DNA of 64,000 bases from Prochilodus magdalenae (Eukaryota > Chordata > Actinopteri > Characiformes > Prochilodontidae): positions 776,501 through 840,500 of the forward strand of contig JAMWET010006938.1 of the NCBI GenBank assembly GCA_024036415.1, read 5' to 3'. The notes under the pieces were generated by a model. It was not told the DNA's origin. It did no database searches and saw nothing but the letters and a program-made list of their open reading frames with translations. Positions 10,927 through 22,763 of the stretch are shown here, in pieces (positions within the stretch are counted from its first letter, which is position 1; every line of letters begins with the position of its first letter). The translations under genes and the position numbers were made by a program.

Positions 10927-11180
10927 CGGGGCTGAGGGGAGAGTGTTGATGGTCGGGGTGGTCATATTAGAGTGAGTGTGTAGATGGGGGTCTTTATAGG
11001 TTAAGTGTGCTGTAGACCAAACGAAGGCTATGGCCTATATTGACTAAAATAACTTTTAGAAATCAACCGTCAACTTTTCAGTTAATGCATTCATGAATGA
11101 ATTCTGAATCAATATGTCAAGAGGCAGGACATTCAGAATCACCACGAATGTATATAAAGCAAACAACATCCGTCCATTTT

Positions 11181-11186
11181 AATAAA
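11181..11186 (+). terminator. Candidate polyadenylation signal of fgfbp1
   Basis: AATAAA about 255 bases after the stop codon, in an AT-rich stretch. No stronger signal was noticed between it and the coding region. Confidence 0.4.
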
Positions 11187-14100
11187 TAATTGGAAACACT
11201 GTAAAAATAACATTGTGTTTTTAGAAGATGGTTAAATCTTCTTAACTGACAATGAACAGATTTGATTTGAACATGTGGATAAAAGACTTTTATTTTGTTT
11301 AAGGGTTGTATTGTTATTCAATAATCCTAGAAAATAAGTTCAGTTACTTTGGATGGAGGCATCAAACTCAGCTGGTCTTGGGAACCATTTCCAAGTCCAC
11401 TTTATCCCTGGTTCTAGACAAGACTAAGTCCATATAATGAAAAGACCCAGACAAGACGGAGGCGGAACTAAAGCACTCAGTGTTGAATTAGCACTTAGAG
11501 TGTTTAGTTAGCACTGTTAACACTATTAGTCCAATATTAGACCACGCTAGCAGCTGGGTAGCCCAGTGGTAGATAAATTTCCTTATCATTACTGATTTTC
11601 CACACACAGTCCAATTTACTCTTGTTCCTTAATGAGTTTTGTAAATCATTTTAATGTCAATTCCATAAATACAGCCGGTTATACAGCTGTAGCCAACCTG
11701 GCTCAGTGCCTGCAACAGCATTTTCGACTGAATAATTGTACGTAAGGCCTAATTATTCATTTATTTTCAACTGTTCATTAAAATAAAGTCTGTGTGCACT
11801 TAAATCTGTTTAAGAAGATTAGAAACCAGTTTACCCATCATGTGCGGGACAACAGTCTGGGTGGGTCGAGGGTAGTCAGTAGTGGCATACAATCAGGGTG
11901 CAGACCTTATCAAGGCTGTTGGCTGATATAGGCTTGCTATTAGGGGTGTATCAGATAGCACTCACAGTGTTCAATGAGCATTCACAGTGTTGATTTTTTA
12001 TTTTCTTGGATTTATTTTGAGTTTGTTTGACCAAGACATACTGGACTGTACTGGGACTGGACTGTTCTGGTACATATGTCCTGAATTAAAAGGAATGTTA
12101 ATATTTTAGCAATATGTTAGTTATGATATTTAAACTGTTAACATACAAACAGTGGGTGCGATCTGGTTTCAGAAAGGTATACACTGCTGCTGACATGTTT
12201 AGGCAACACTGCAATGAGATGCAAAGATTAGGTTCTATAGATAGTTGGACAGTAAAATATCAATTCTTTCCACCTAAACCTGTTGCTGATCAGGAATATT
12301 AAATAAAAGGAAATAAATACGGGGGACCCCTTTAGTTCTCTGAGTGGGTCTCAAGCGTGGCGGGCCCGTTCGCTGCTTGTGAACGTGGTGGCTTCGAACA
12401 AAATGGCCGTTTTCGCGCTCCTTCGCGCTAAGGGAAAAAAACACTCGCCTTGCTCTGACTCAGTCAGAATCCATGATGGGGAACGGGGGGAAGAAGCGGC
12501 TGCTAACTTGCTTTGGAGAGGGGAATCCAGCGTTGCCAGAGGAAGTCTGAGCCCACAGTTACAGTTTCGCACACTCAGTCAGGACAGTACACTAAGGGTT
12601 TTTCTGGTTGACAACCCGGCACTTGACTTCACGAGAAAATAAAAATATAACGTGTTTTACATTACATGTTATTCTCCGTAGCTGCTGCGTTTACCTATCG
12701 CCTCCTCCTCTCCTCCACACCCGAGCCACCCCTTCTTCCCCCACTCTCACACAGACAAAGCGCCAATCAAAGGGCGAGGAAGTACATAACCAAGATAGAC
12801 AACATTTACAGCCAGTGAGAACACACCCAACTTCAGCCGGGCATCACATTCAGTATTTTAACATTTTTAAACATTTTTAGTGATTTTAAACTTTTTAAAA
12901 CATGTTCAGATTATGAATAAAATAAAGGCCACCAAATATCCAAGGGGCTACATAAGTTTAAACTTATTTTCAAACAACTTGTAATACTACACTGTAACAC
13001 TAGTTTTCTAAATTTGTACATATAGTACTATGATCAAACACTTGGGCGAAGACATTCAATCACCTCCAGGCTTTTATTTCCATCATTTAGTTTCCATCTG
13101 TACGTTTTATAAGAAAACGTGAACAAGCAAATACAGAACTGTAACATTTCGTATGCTATTCAACAGTTTCATACAGTTGTTTGATTGTGTGCATTGTCTG
13201 TGCTGAAATCTGAAGTGATCTTAAGCATGAGTGTTTAGGAAGGCATGCTCCTCGTGTTAACGATTAGAAAAGACCGTTTATTTGGCATGTTATTTCTGCC
13301 GAATGGTTGCACTGATTCAGCCTAAAATTGTTATGTGGGCACCAAGTTCTAAGAAAGTTGGTGTGTTAGACTACGTTTTAAAAAGCGATCAAATATTCGA
13401 CGTATATAAATACTCGACTTTAGACGCTAGATGGAGCTTCTACACAGAGTGAATTAACTACATAGTTAAGAATCTGAGAATTTTAGTTCTAAAAGTAACA
13501 ACTCATTTGCGTTCAAAAAGTATCGCATGCGGGACCCCGCGAGTACGGAAAGCGCATTGGGACGGTCTCTATTCAGTTCGAAGGGTAGTGCGTTTAAAGC
13601 GAGGTAGTTATGTTGGTTTTAATCTGTGGGATTTTGTAGCCTTTGAATCTCATATTATTATTTTAATGCAATGAAACATGCTTATTTGTTACTGTAAAAA
13701 TTAAACAGTAAAAGTAATTTCACCATAAAAAAATTATGTAATGCAAACAATAGTGTTTCATTTCTTAGAGTGTGGGTTGTACTACATTAAATTTAAAACA
13801 CACTGAAACGTATAAACCTCTTGTGGTGCCACCCTTAACGTTGGTCTTAATTAGTATCATGACAATATAAAAATGTGCTGAAAATATTCAAAAAGTGCTG
13901 ATACACAAACACAAATTCATATACCAGGTTTTACATCGATAACCACAAATATACAGCATAATCAGTCATAATTCCTACTTTTGAAAACATTTCAGCATAT
14001 TTAAACTTTTAACATTTAAAATGCAATACTTAATATAGGCGATCTCGGGGGGGCAGCATTGTCAGCTTGCACAGACTGCATGGCTAAAACAGACTTATCC

Positions 14101-14700
14101 ATCATTGGTCTTTAGGCTCCATCTAGTGGTCAAAAAAAGAAACTGTACAAAAAAGCAGATGAAGAAACATACTCAGAATTAATGCAGCTGTTTAAAGCCT
14201 AATCAAGTCTAAATTTAGGGTCATGGTTTAATTTCCAGTCTAAGCAATTTCTTAGACAAGGGTCCCAAGTTTGATCACAATTTGACCATCTGTGATATAA
14301 TTTTAACCACTTTTGACACAAAACCCAAAAAGAAAGTGACTGCAAAACCCTCAGATTCAAAGAAAAGGCAATGAACTCAGTACAGCCTGGTCACACTTAT
14401 TAAATCAAATGGTGGCACCATTTTGCACAACAAAGTCAGCCTTTGTTGTTAAATATTTAATTTCAGACTTTTCAGATTATTTCTAGATTAACCAGGATAA
14501 TACAAATTACAGTACTAGTTGTGTTTAATAAGAAAAGCTTAGCTCCATCTAGCGGTCAAAAAATTAAATGTTTGAACAGCAGATAAAGCAATGCATTCAC
14601 TGAAACTTCGGCTCTGTAGAGGCCAAACTGAGACCTATTCAAGCCAAAATATGCAGGAACACTCTGATTATCATTCTACGTATATTTTTAGACATCCATT
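11187..14700. other. Intergenic spacer, fgfbp1 to L2 element
   Basis: No gene, RNA gene or complete repeat recognised. A GC-richer patch at 12,340-12,600 contains overlapping ORFs on both strands without resemblance to a known protein. CTCCATCTAG(T/C)GGTCAAAAAA occurs twice (near 14,116 and 14,541), which suggests ends of small mobile elements. Confidence 0.4.
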
Positions 14701-14712
14701 CCAAATTTTTAG

Positions 14713-14997
14713 GTCATAGGAGATTCCATCGTCCGACACGTGAAATTAGCTAGTCCTTTAGGGACTCCAGCGGTTACAGTTAGCTGTTTACCGGGAGTCA
14801 GGGCGCCGGACATTAGTGGCAACCTTAGGCTGTTAGCTAATAGGAGATATTCGAGGATAGTAATCCATGTAGGGGCCAACGATATTCGTCTGCGGCAGTC
14901 CGAAGCGACTAAAGTTAATATTAAAGAGGTGGTTAAACTGGCCCAGACGATGGCCGATGCCGTAATTTGCTCTGGTCCCATCCCAATGCGGCGCGGC
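14713..14997 (+). pseudogene. L2 ORF1 fragment, esterase-like domain
   Basis: Translation gives [14 protein letters not shown], later a [10 protein letters not shown] segment and then [11 protein letters not shown]. The GDS and GxND blocks are those of SGNH hydrolases, known in ORF1 of some CR1/L2 elements of fish. The reading frame is cut off after RRGA by the foldback insertion beginning at 14,998. The 5' part of ORF1 is absent or unrecognisable. Confidence 0.65.
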
Positions 14998-16708
14998 GCA
15001 CTTACAAAACGCTCGGTCGCGCTATCTACACTAAAATTTTGAGGGCGCGTCTACACCGTGTTTTACGGTAGCCGCGTGAACAGTGGCTCTGGGTGAGCAG
15101 CGGCTCGCGCTTCTCCTGCAGAGACTGAAAATGGAACATAAACGAGTTTTACAGCTAAATAATCCTAATTTAACGAACTCTAATTATATACCAGAAATAC
15201 AGCTATATATCTGTAGAACAGTATTCAGGTGTAACATTTTTTTCTTATTAATTTTTTTAGTATATATTTTATATATGTATATATGGGGGGGGGGGGGGGG
15301 TGGTCGGTGGTGTTACCCTAATGTTTGGTTTAGTCCATGTGTGTAGGGTCATCAACAGGCAAACCCTTCCAAAAGTCTTCCAGACTCTGGACCAAGCATA
15401 ATTGATATTACCCCATAATCGGCTTTAAACACAATCAAATGGACACTTTCTTCAAGTTTACCATTCAAATTCTCCTAATTCTTACAGTAGTATCACTTGA
15501 CACTTATGTCATGAGTATTTCAGAAAATTATCTTCATGATGATGTGATCTGGTGTGATCTGACAACAGCTTAATTTCCTAGTTTGATAGTACTTTAAAAT
15601 CTGGTGTACACAGTGGCAAAAAGAAACCTTTTTTGGTTTGCCATTCCGTTACTCTATATATCCTACAGTAAAACCACCTAAAACGCATATCATCAGTACA
15701 AGACAAACGATTGTTGAAGAATGTTGTGGTTGGGTTTCATAACAGTCTGGTTTACTTGTGTTATATTAAAGCAAATACTGGACAAATTGATGCAGAAGGT
15801 AATTAACGCTATTTGGATGTTTTCTATTCCATTACTTTGAATTCTTACAGTAAAATTATACTACTACTTATATCAAAAATTCTAGGGAAGGTGTTCATGG
15901 TGTGACTTGATAACTCTGATTTTCTGGTTTTATAGGACTTCAAAAACTGCTTTACGCAAAACCGAATGGACTCTTCTCCAAATTTTGATATCCAATTATT
16001 GCAAAATGCTACAGTAATATCACTTGCTGCTTACAGCATTAATTCAATGGAAGGAGTTCTCCAAGGATTTTATTGTGTCCTGTGATAACTCTTTAATGTT
16101 CTGGTTTTATAGAACTCCAAAATCTGGTTTATGCACAACCAATCAAACACTTTTTCTAAGTTTGATATCCCATTACTCCAAAATGCTACGGTAATATCAC
16201 TTCATAAGTATAAGATTAATAGTATGGAAGGTGATCTTTAATGATTTAATTGTGCTATTTAATAACTCTTTGATTTGCTGGTTTTATAGGAATTTTATGC
16301 ACAACCGAATGGACATTTCCCTAAGTTCCAAAATCTGATTTATATACAACCAAATTTGCTTTCAAAAGGCCATAAATTGTGGTCTATAACGTAATGTTTA
16401 AAGAAATAGTGAATTTAACCTGAAAAATATATATTAAAAAAATTAATAAGAAAAAGATCCACATTTCCAAAATGTTACACTGTTCTACAGATATATAGCT
16501 GTATTTCTGGTATATATATTAATTAGAGTTCGTTAAATTAGGTTTATTTAGCTGTAAAACTCGTTTCTGTTCCATTTTCAGTCTCTGCAGGAGAAGCGCG
16601 AGCCGCTGCTCACCCAGAGCCACTGTTCACGCGGCTACCGTAAAACACGGTGTAGACGCCCCCTTAAAATTTCAGTGTAGATAGCGCGACCGAGCGTTTT
16701 GTAAGTGC
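14998..16708. mobile_element. 1.7-kb foldback element with ~240-bp inverted arms
   Basis: Left arm 14,998-15,241 and right arm 16,469-16,708 are reverse complements with only a few mismatches and one short indel (GCACTTACAAAACGCTCGG on the outside, ACAGTGTAACATTTT-like on the inside). The interior starts with a TA-rich tract and a run of 16 G (15,285-15,300), then holds a degenerate minisatellite. No transposase is visible. It sits inside the L2 ORF1. Target duplication could not be settled by eye. Confidence 0.8.
15481..16370. repeat. Minisatellite of ~178-bp units inside the foldback element
   Basis: A landmark C(T/C)(T/A)ACAGTA(A)TATCACTT recurs at 15,481, 15,663, 15,844, 16,009 and 16,186, with spacings of 182, 181, 165 and 177. 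Other shared blocks per unit are CTGGTTTTATAG, AAAATCTGGTTTA and TTTGATATCC. The units are well diverged, so the array is old relative to the near-identical arms that flank it. Confidence 0.75.
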
Positions 16709-16879
16709 AGATGGCGTGACTGCGGTGAGCCAATACCAGGTCGCAGACAAACAGGCTAAACCATCCGTCTGCGAGTCGCCTTGGGTCATCTAGGTCCAAT
16801 AGAATTGAGACTGTGTCTGTGCCCCGTGTTAAATGCAATCGTATAAAAACTCAAATAGTTCGTTCTAAAAATGTACTTA

Positions 16880-17570
16880 GTATTCAAACATCTAATCCAA
16901 ACTGTAGCAGTAACACGGTAGACCTGAAGTTTGGTTTACTCAATATTAGATCGCTCAATTCTAAAGCAGCTATCGTAAATTAAATTATAAGCGACCAGGA
17001 ATTGGTTGTTCTGTGTCTCACAGAAACTTGGATTCGACCTGACGAGTTCTTAGGATTAAACGAAGCCACCCCCGTGGGATATAATTATGTACATAAACCC
17101 AGATTATCAGGCAGGGGAGGTGGAGTATGTGTAATCTATAGAAATACTTCAGAGATTAACCAGAAACACTGTGATACCTTCAACTCTTTTGAGATTCTTT
17201 TTATTAATATAACTAATCCGGGCACAAATAAGAATGCATTCTCCTTAATTAATGTTTATAGACCGCCAGGACCCTACTCAGATTTTTTTAAATGAATTCA
17301 GTGGCTTTGCAGCAAGCTTAGCAGTGTGCAGTAATAAAGTAATAATTGCAGGAGACTTTAACATTCATTTCGAAAAGGCTGATGATCCACTGAAAAAGGC
17401 CTTTGCATCAATCTTAGACTCTGTCGGCATTACTCAAAATGTAGCAGGGCCTACTCATTACTGTAATCATACCCTAGACTTAGTTTTGACTCTAGGTCTT
17501 AGCATAGACAACCTAAATACACTCCATCAAACCTCTGGTCTCCGATCATTATTTGTTTTCATTTGAGTTA
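16880..17570 (+). pseudogene. L2 endonuclease (EEP) domain remnant
   Basis: Reading KFGLLNIRSLNSKA, then an in-frame stop, then a segment with LTETWIRPDEF and SGRGGG (17,002-17,295), then after a frameshift NVYRPPGP and AGDFNIHFEKADDP (17,252-17,566). These are the Glu and Asn/Asp blocks of the apurinic-type endonuclease of LINEs. The C-terminal SDH motif is not found in frame. At least one nonsense and one frameshift mutation inactivate it. Confidence 0.8.
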
Positions 17571-18935
17571 CATCTTAGCCTAAATACTTGCTAGTCCCCG
17601 CGTCACTGTATGAAGCGCTCAATAACATCATCTACCTCTACACAATTTATAGAAGTCTTCCCAGACTTATCACTCTCCATCAGATCCAGTGGAGCTAGAC
17701 AGGTTAACCGACTGCTTAAATACTTGTAGATCAACTCCAGATAGTGTAGCACCACCCAAATTGAAAAGGGACCGACAGAAAAAGCTTGCCCCGTGGTACA
17801 ACGACCAAACTCGTAACCTAAAACAAACAGTACGTAAATTAGAGCGGAAATGGCGAGCGACTAAGTTGGAAGTATTCCACTGTGCCTGGAAGGACAGCCT
17901 TCTCGTGTACACTGTAAAAAAATATTTTAGAGGGCAGTATATATAACCCATGCAAATTGTTTGAAAAAATACTCAAATATATTTGTCAACAATTGAAATA
18001 CATTATAATGGGTAAATTCTACCTACACTACCTATTTGTTAACAGTAAAAACTTAAAAAAATATTGTAACATATACTCAAAATCTATTGGTCCTGCACAC
18101 ATTTGCTCTGGAGAGTGTTGAGGAGCTGCTGTTTGTGTTTTTCGCAAAAGTTGATGTATATAAGTGTAAGTTCTATAACAAGATTTTTAGTCTGTGTGCT
18201 TGTGTATAACTAGGAATTTACCCTCATGGCACAGGCAGTCTGCTGTAGCAAGCAAAGCTGGCTAACTAGTTAGCCAGTGCTACATAACATTAATTATAAA
18301 ATATAGTGCTAGCAGTAAACAAAGCCTGAAGCAGTGCGCGGGTTTGTGGTAAGAATGTCGGTTACTTCAAACTAGCAAACGTGTGTGGACGAGGAGGAGG
18401 CTGGATAAATGAGCTAACCTAGTTTAGCTAAGGCATTTTACTAGCATGCTAACGAGGGGAGGATGAGGGTTGAGGCTGAATAAATTAATTTGGTAACTAG
18501 CAAACTAACTAACACAATGTGGATATTTTGATGGGTATAAAACACATGCACAACGCACTGGATTTGTAAAAATCATTATGTATCTAATTTCAAAGGCACA
18601 ACAAGCTTTAAATGTTTTATGTGCAAGTATAATTTAACAAACAGTCATGCTCAGTGACTTTCCAGTGAATTGGCTAAGTAGTATAAAGTTTTATGCCATT
18701 GTCATGGCTGTGTAGTGTTTTTTTTTTTAATATCTTCAATTGTTAGCTCGATTGTTTCGTTAGAAATTGTATGTCTTGTTGATAATTATCCTTATTGGTT
18801 GATAAAAATATGTAATTCTGATTTGAAATGTGCTTTTACTTAATTCTCAACAGGCCGAACTCTTCCATGGTTCATTCCATAAACTCTTCCATGGTAAGAC
18901 TGGTGCAGTTCTCACTTATCTTTACAAAACTACAG

Positions 18936-19692
18936 TGCTACGTGGCCAGTGCCATTTCAACTTCCCGATTTTACTCGCGACACTGAGCTTGTCCTTGCAG
19001 AGACAAACAAGTCATTTGTTGCCTCTGGAAGACACTTCAGGGATGCAAGTGTTAAATCAGCAATAATGCAAGACCTTGCCAAAGCCATATTTTCTTACAC
19101 GGCCTACCCTTTAAGTCTGCAAATAGCCTCAGTTGCTGAAGCCCTTGTTGAGAAGTTCCCATGCCTTAAGGAGCCTGGATCCTTTTCAGGGATGTATGGC
19201 TGGCAGCAACGCCTAAAGTACAAGATGCACAATTATCGTGCAAAGCTGAAATCACAAAAAAAATATGCCTATCCTGAAATTGAAGTAAATATGCTAAGGA
19301 GGAAGTTACCGAGCGACACGGCCCCAGCCAAAAATGTGAGGAGGCCAAAGAAAGCAGAGGTGAATTATCTCCCTCCGCATCCTGGTGGAGAAAATTCAGA
19401 CACATTGGAGAAGGAGAGGCTTGAGTTAGTTGAAGAAATCAAGAAGAAGAACAATGCAAAGATAATCAGGGAAAAAATGTCCAAAACATTTTCAAGTCGA
19501 AGAATGGAGGTGGTAACCCTCAGCCCAGCTGTCGGTGTCTTCAAGGAGAGGTGGCCAGCATTATTCAGTGAGACTCAAGAAAGATTTTTTACGGCATGTT
19601 GTATTGGTGGACATTTTAATTGTGACCTACCGAAACGACTGCAGATAAAAATAAGCTGTACTCTACTTCTGTTTTTAAAACTTTTGCATTAA
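18936..19692 (+). pseudogene. SAMD3-like protein, N-terminal exon (element-borne)
   Basis: Open after the acceptor ACTACAG at 18,935. The protein begins ATWPVPFQLPDF and continues through SYTAYPLSLQIASVAEALV, the GMYGWQQRLKYKMHNYRAKL block and RRPKKAEVNYLPPHPGGEN, to VGVFKERWPALFSETQ. From memory this order of blocks is typical of the multicopy fish proteins annotated 'sterile alpha motif domain-containing protein 3-like'; the SAM domain itself is not present here. The expected donor after FSETQ is not seen (CAAGAAAG instead of a GT), so the exon runs on to a stop. Function unknown. The frame begins with GTG, not ATG, so the start exon lies upstream or is lost. Confidence 0.6.
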
Positions 19693-19967
19693 GACTGTAC
19701 TTCTTGTGTGCACAACTTTGGTCTGGTAGTTCAGCACAGTTTGATTTTTTACCTACTACAAAACTCCCGATTGCACTTACTGTTATTGACTGGTTTCGTG
19801 GATTTATTTGAGTAGAGATAATGGGCCCTTCAGGAGTGGAGTACATGGTCTTGCTGTATGTGGTCGCTTAATTAAATACATAAAGAAAACTTGGTTTTAG
19901 GCCTTTTGGAATTGGTGACCATGTCTGAAATAATTGTATTATTTTTGTCACTTAACTTGTTCTCTAG

Positions 19968-20112
19968 ATTAAAGAAGAGTTCTGACGTATTACAACTGTC
20001 GCCCTGGAAGAGACGTCCATGCTGAAGCTTGATTGGTACACACCACGTCTTGTACAGCTGATGCATGCCAGAGGAGGAGCTGCTGGTGCTAGGATGCACC
20101 CAAGACTGTCAG
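19968..20112 (+). pseudogene. SAMD3-like protein, second exon with nonsense codon
   Basis: Between acceptor TTCTCTAG and donor CAG/GTATGTT. Translation gives IKEEF, stop (TGA at 19,983-19,985), then RITTVALEETSMLKLDWYTPRLVQLM and ARGGAAG, matching the next block of the same family. The premature stop shows this copy cannot make full-length protein by normal splicing. Confidence 0.6.
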
Positions 20113-21699
20113 GTATGTTAAGTGATTGATTGAACTTGAGGTATTCACAGAGTTACACATAGGGTTTTCCTGATACCATTGTTTCATTTTTGATGCCCAT
20201 CACAGAACTGATTATGTAATCAGCCAGTTGGTTACCTGATCTTCAGTGTATTATTCAGAACAGATAGTATTCTGGCGCCGTGCTGGATCTCTGGCGTACC
20301 AATGTGACTGCGAAAAAAAAAAAAATCTGGTTCGTCCAGTGATCTTATCCAACAATCGGCATACTAGCCAATAAGCCAACCCGAAATAGGGTAGGGCCGG
20401 GCCTTGGATCTTGGCCAAACACACTTGTACAGCTCCAAGCGTGAATGTGCTTTGTGTTTCCGACACTGACAATGTGAACCGTAATTTATATTTCTGCGTC
20501 GAACCTATGCCATGGCACACGCATAGCAGTGATGATCTGCTAAGCTTCATGTTCCCATCCACACATTCCCGCCTTTGTGGTTTAAACTAGAGAGTGACGC
20601 AGAATCACAGACGCACAAACACAGAAGTATAAACGCACACAGCCGCATAGGGTACTAGCACAGGCAGTGCGCTGACTAGATGCAAGTCATGGACAGCAAG
20701 CTTATTAAGTTAGGGGAAGATCAAAGATGACAATAAAGGTATAAAGAACAAGGCACTGGGCTTGGATAGAGATATCCTATCATTTACTTAATTGCTTTGA
20801 ACAAACAGCTTTAGGTTTGTAGTATTTTAATGTCCTTGTTAATGTCCTTCAGTCATCAAATTCTAGTTTATTTTGGAATACTATACCTACTGACTTTTTT
20901 TGGTATGGCTGTAGTGTCTGTAGTCTCAGTATACTATACTAGCAGTAGGTAGGCAGGCAAGTGACTAGTTAAAAGGAGGGATGGATTACTGAACAGGCCC
21001 ACCAGGCCCAGGGTCCCAGAAGCTCTGTAATCCAAAGATGCTACTGTAATAGAGGCTTGTATTGGGTTTGTTCATTTCATGTCTGAATGTTGTCCATTTA
21101 TTTCCACATAATTCACCAGAATATATTATTTACGGGGCAACAAGTTATGAGTGTTGCATACATAGCACCCCCACCCCTGCCCACCTTCGAGGCATGGAAA
21201 AAAAAGTTCAGGCTCAGGAATTATTTCTACTATCAGTCCTGTATTACTATATTCATTCCCTGCCTTTTACTAATTTGTTTGTTCATTATAAGGTGGTATA
21301 AAACATATTGTTAGGTCTTGCATTTTAAGAATTGCATGCGATCAGTAACTATGCTTAACATTACATTAGGATACATTGCATTAAAGTATACAGATCACAC
21401 ATTAAATATGAAAATCTCAAAGGTTCTTCCCTATTTTTGGGTGGTCTTATTGCAGATCTGTTATGAGTTCATATTATGATGACACATTTCTGTCCTAAAG
21501 AGAGCATAACTATTTTTCAATCTACAGCAGTGTATTAGATTGAATTTCCTTATGGGATACTGGGGTCAAGTTCTACCTTTAATTTGTCACCTGCTTGTAC
21601 TGATGTGCTGAATAATACAAACAAAGTGTAAATTATATATTGTTAATATGATAAAGTTAAAAATATATATGCATTGTGTTTTTGTTTATTTGTTTTTTT

Positions 21700-21960
21700 A
21701 CATGGAGGACGAACGTGAAGACCACACAGACCAAACCTTGAAGGTGCTAGTGATCCATAGTGCCGTGACCAGCAGATGTGTCTATTGAAATAGAGGGCAT
21801 CAAAGTGCTGAAGGGGTGTGGAACCAAGACCAAGACATGCATACTGTTGATGGGCTTGATCTATGCCCTCAACCTTGAGTATCCAAAGAAGCTCAAGTAC
21901 ACTTTTGAAGTATTCCAGAAATTTTTTTGGAGCTTGATGGAGCAAAACTGTTCAAGAGGG
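21700..21960 (+). pseudogene. SAMD3-like protein, C-terminal exon
   Basis: EDEREDHTDQTLKVLVIHSA is followed, after a frame change near 21,770, by DVSIEIEGIKVLKGC and LLMGLIYALNLEYPKKLKYTFEVFQK. This is the usual C-terminal end of the family. The middle part of the protein (expected between 20,112 and 21,700) is not recognisable. A polyadenylation signal AATAAA follows near 22,357. Confidence 0.55.
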
Positions 21961-22763
21961 TTTTCTTATGTTACTTCTACACTCTTTTTGTACACTCTTT
22001 TACTCTTTCATAACTTGTATTACTAGAATTATGTTTAAATGGGATCTGATGTTATGACCTGTTATTGGGATTGTTTGCATGTTTTGATCCTAGCGTTTTG
22101 TCAGTAACCCTGATGTAACTGTGCCGACTGTGACAGCAGTGTTTTATTTTCTGGTAACCTCAAACCAAGTTTTGAAATGCACCTCATTGTCTATGTTGAA
22201 GTATATGTCTACTCTTTAAATCAGACATAGCATAAGCACTTTGCACTTGATGTTTTTTTTGTTTTTAATAAGTATATTTATTTTGGAAATCTCAAATACC
22301 CCAGAGCATGAAAAGGGTACTTTTGTATGTTTGTTTTTTGAATGCACAGTTAATTAAATAAAAGTTTATGTCAAAATTGTCTGTCAATTTTATTTAAGTA
22401 AATTAAACCTTCTCTGAGTAAGTACTGGATAGCTAGTCATATTAAAATTTAATATGTAATATATAACTATTAAATATGAGGTAGATAAAGAAGCAACAAT
22501 CATGTTAATGTTACTTCATTTTTTTAAGTAAACAGTATTTAAAAATATTGGGTACACTTTATCTTATTTTTTATGTGTGCCATAACTGATATGTTTAGGC
22601 AATCTTTACTCAATATATGGGGTGAAATATACCCAAACAAACTGAGTGCAAATTCTTTTACAGTGCACAGAAGGGTACTCACTAAAGCATGCTCAGCATA
22701 TTTAGCCTCGATTGAGAATAACAAAAACAATCCTAGATTTCTTTTTAGTGCAGCAAATTAATA

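Larger units (their letters stand above)
17912..22663 (+). mobile_element. ~4.75-kb TIR element carrying SAMD3-like exons, inside L2
   Basis: The L2 reading frame is interrupted after ...LLVY and resumes as RRVLTKACSAYL... The interrupting DNA begins CTGTAAAA and ends TTTTACAG (outer bases CACTG/CAGTG). It is flanked by TGTACA on the left and TGCACA on the right, a possible 6-bp target duplication with one mismatch. It holds spaced coding blocks (18,936-19,580; 19,968-20,112; 21,780-21,950) with introns between, and a polyadenylation signal near 22,357. I see no transposase, so it is either non-autonomous or mobilised by an enzyme I do not recognise. Confidence 0.65.

Noticed and set aside
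10513..10965. 150-codon ORF on the - strand and others over fgfbp1
   Set aside because: Shadows of a CpG-rich coding exon, where stop codons are rare in all frames; compositionally Arg/Ala/Ser-rich and unlike any family.
12340..12880. Pair of opposed ORFs in a GC-rich patch
   Set aside because: No domain, no splice context, no similarity that I recognise; could be a fragment of a mobile element.
17910..22665. CACTA-type (EnSpm) identity for the SAMD3-like element
   Set aside because: Ends do read CACTG/CAGTG, but the flanks give no clean 3-bp duplication and no EnSpm transposase is visible; left unclassified.
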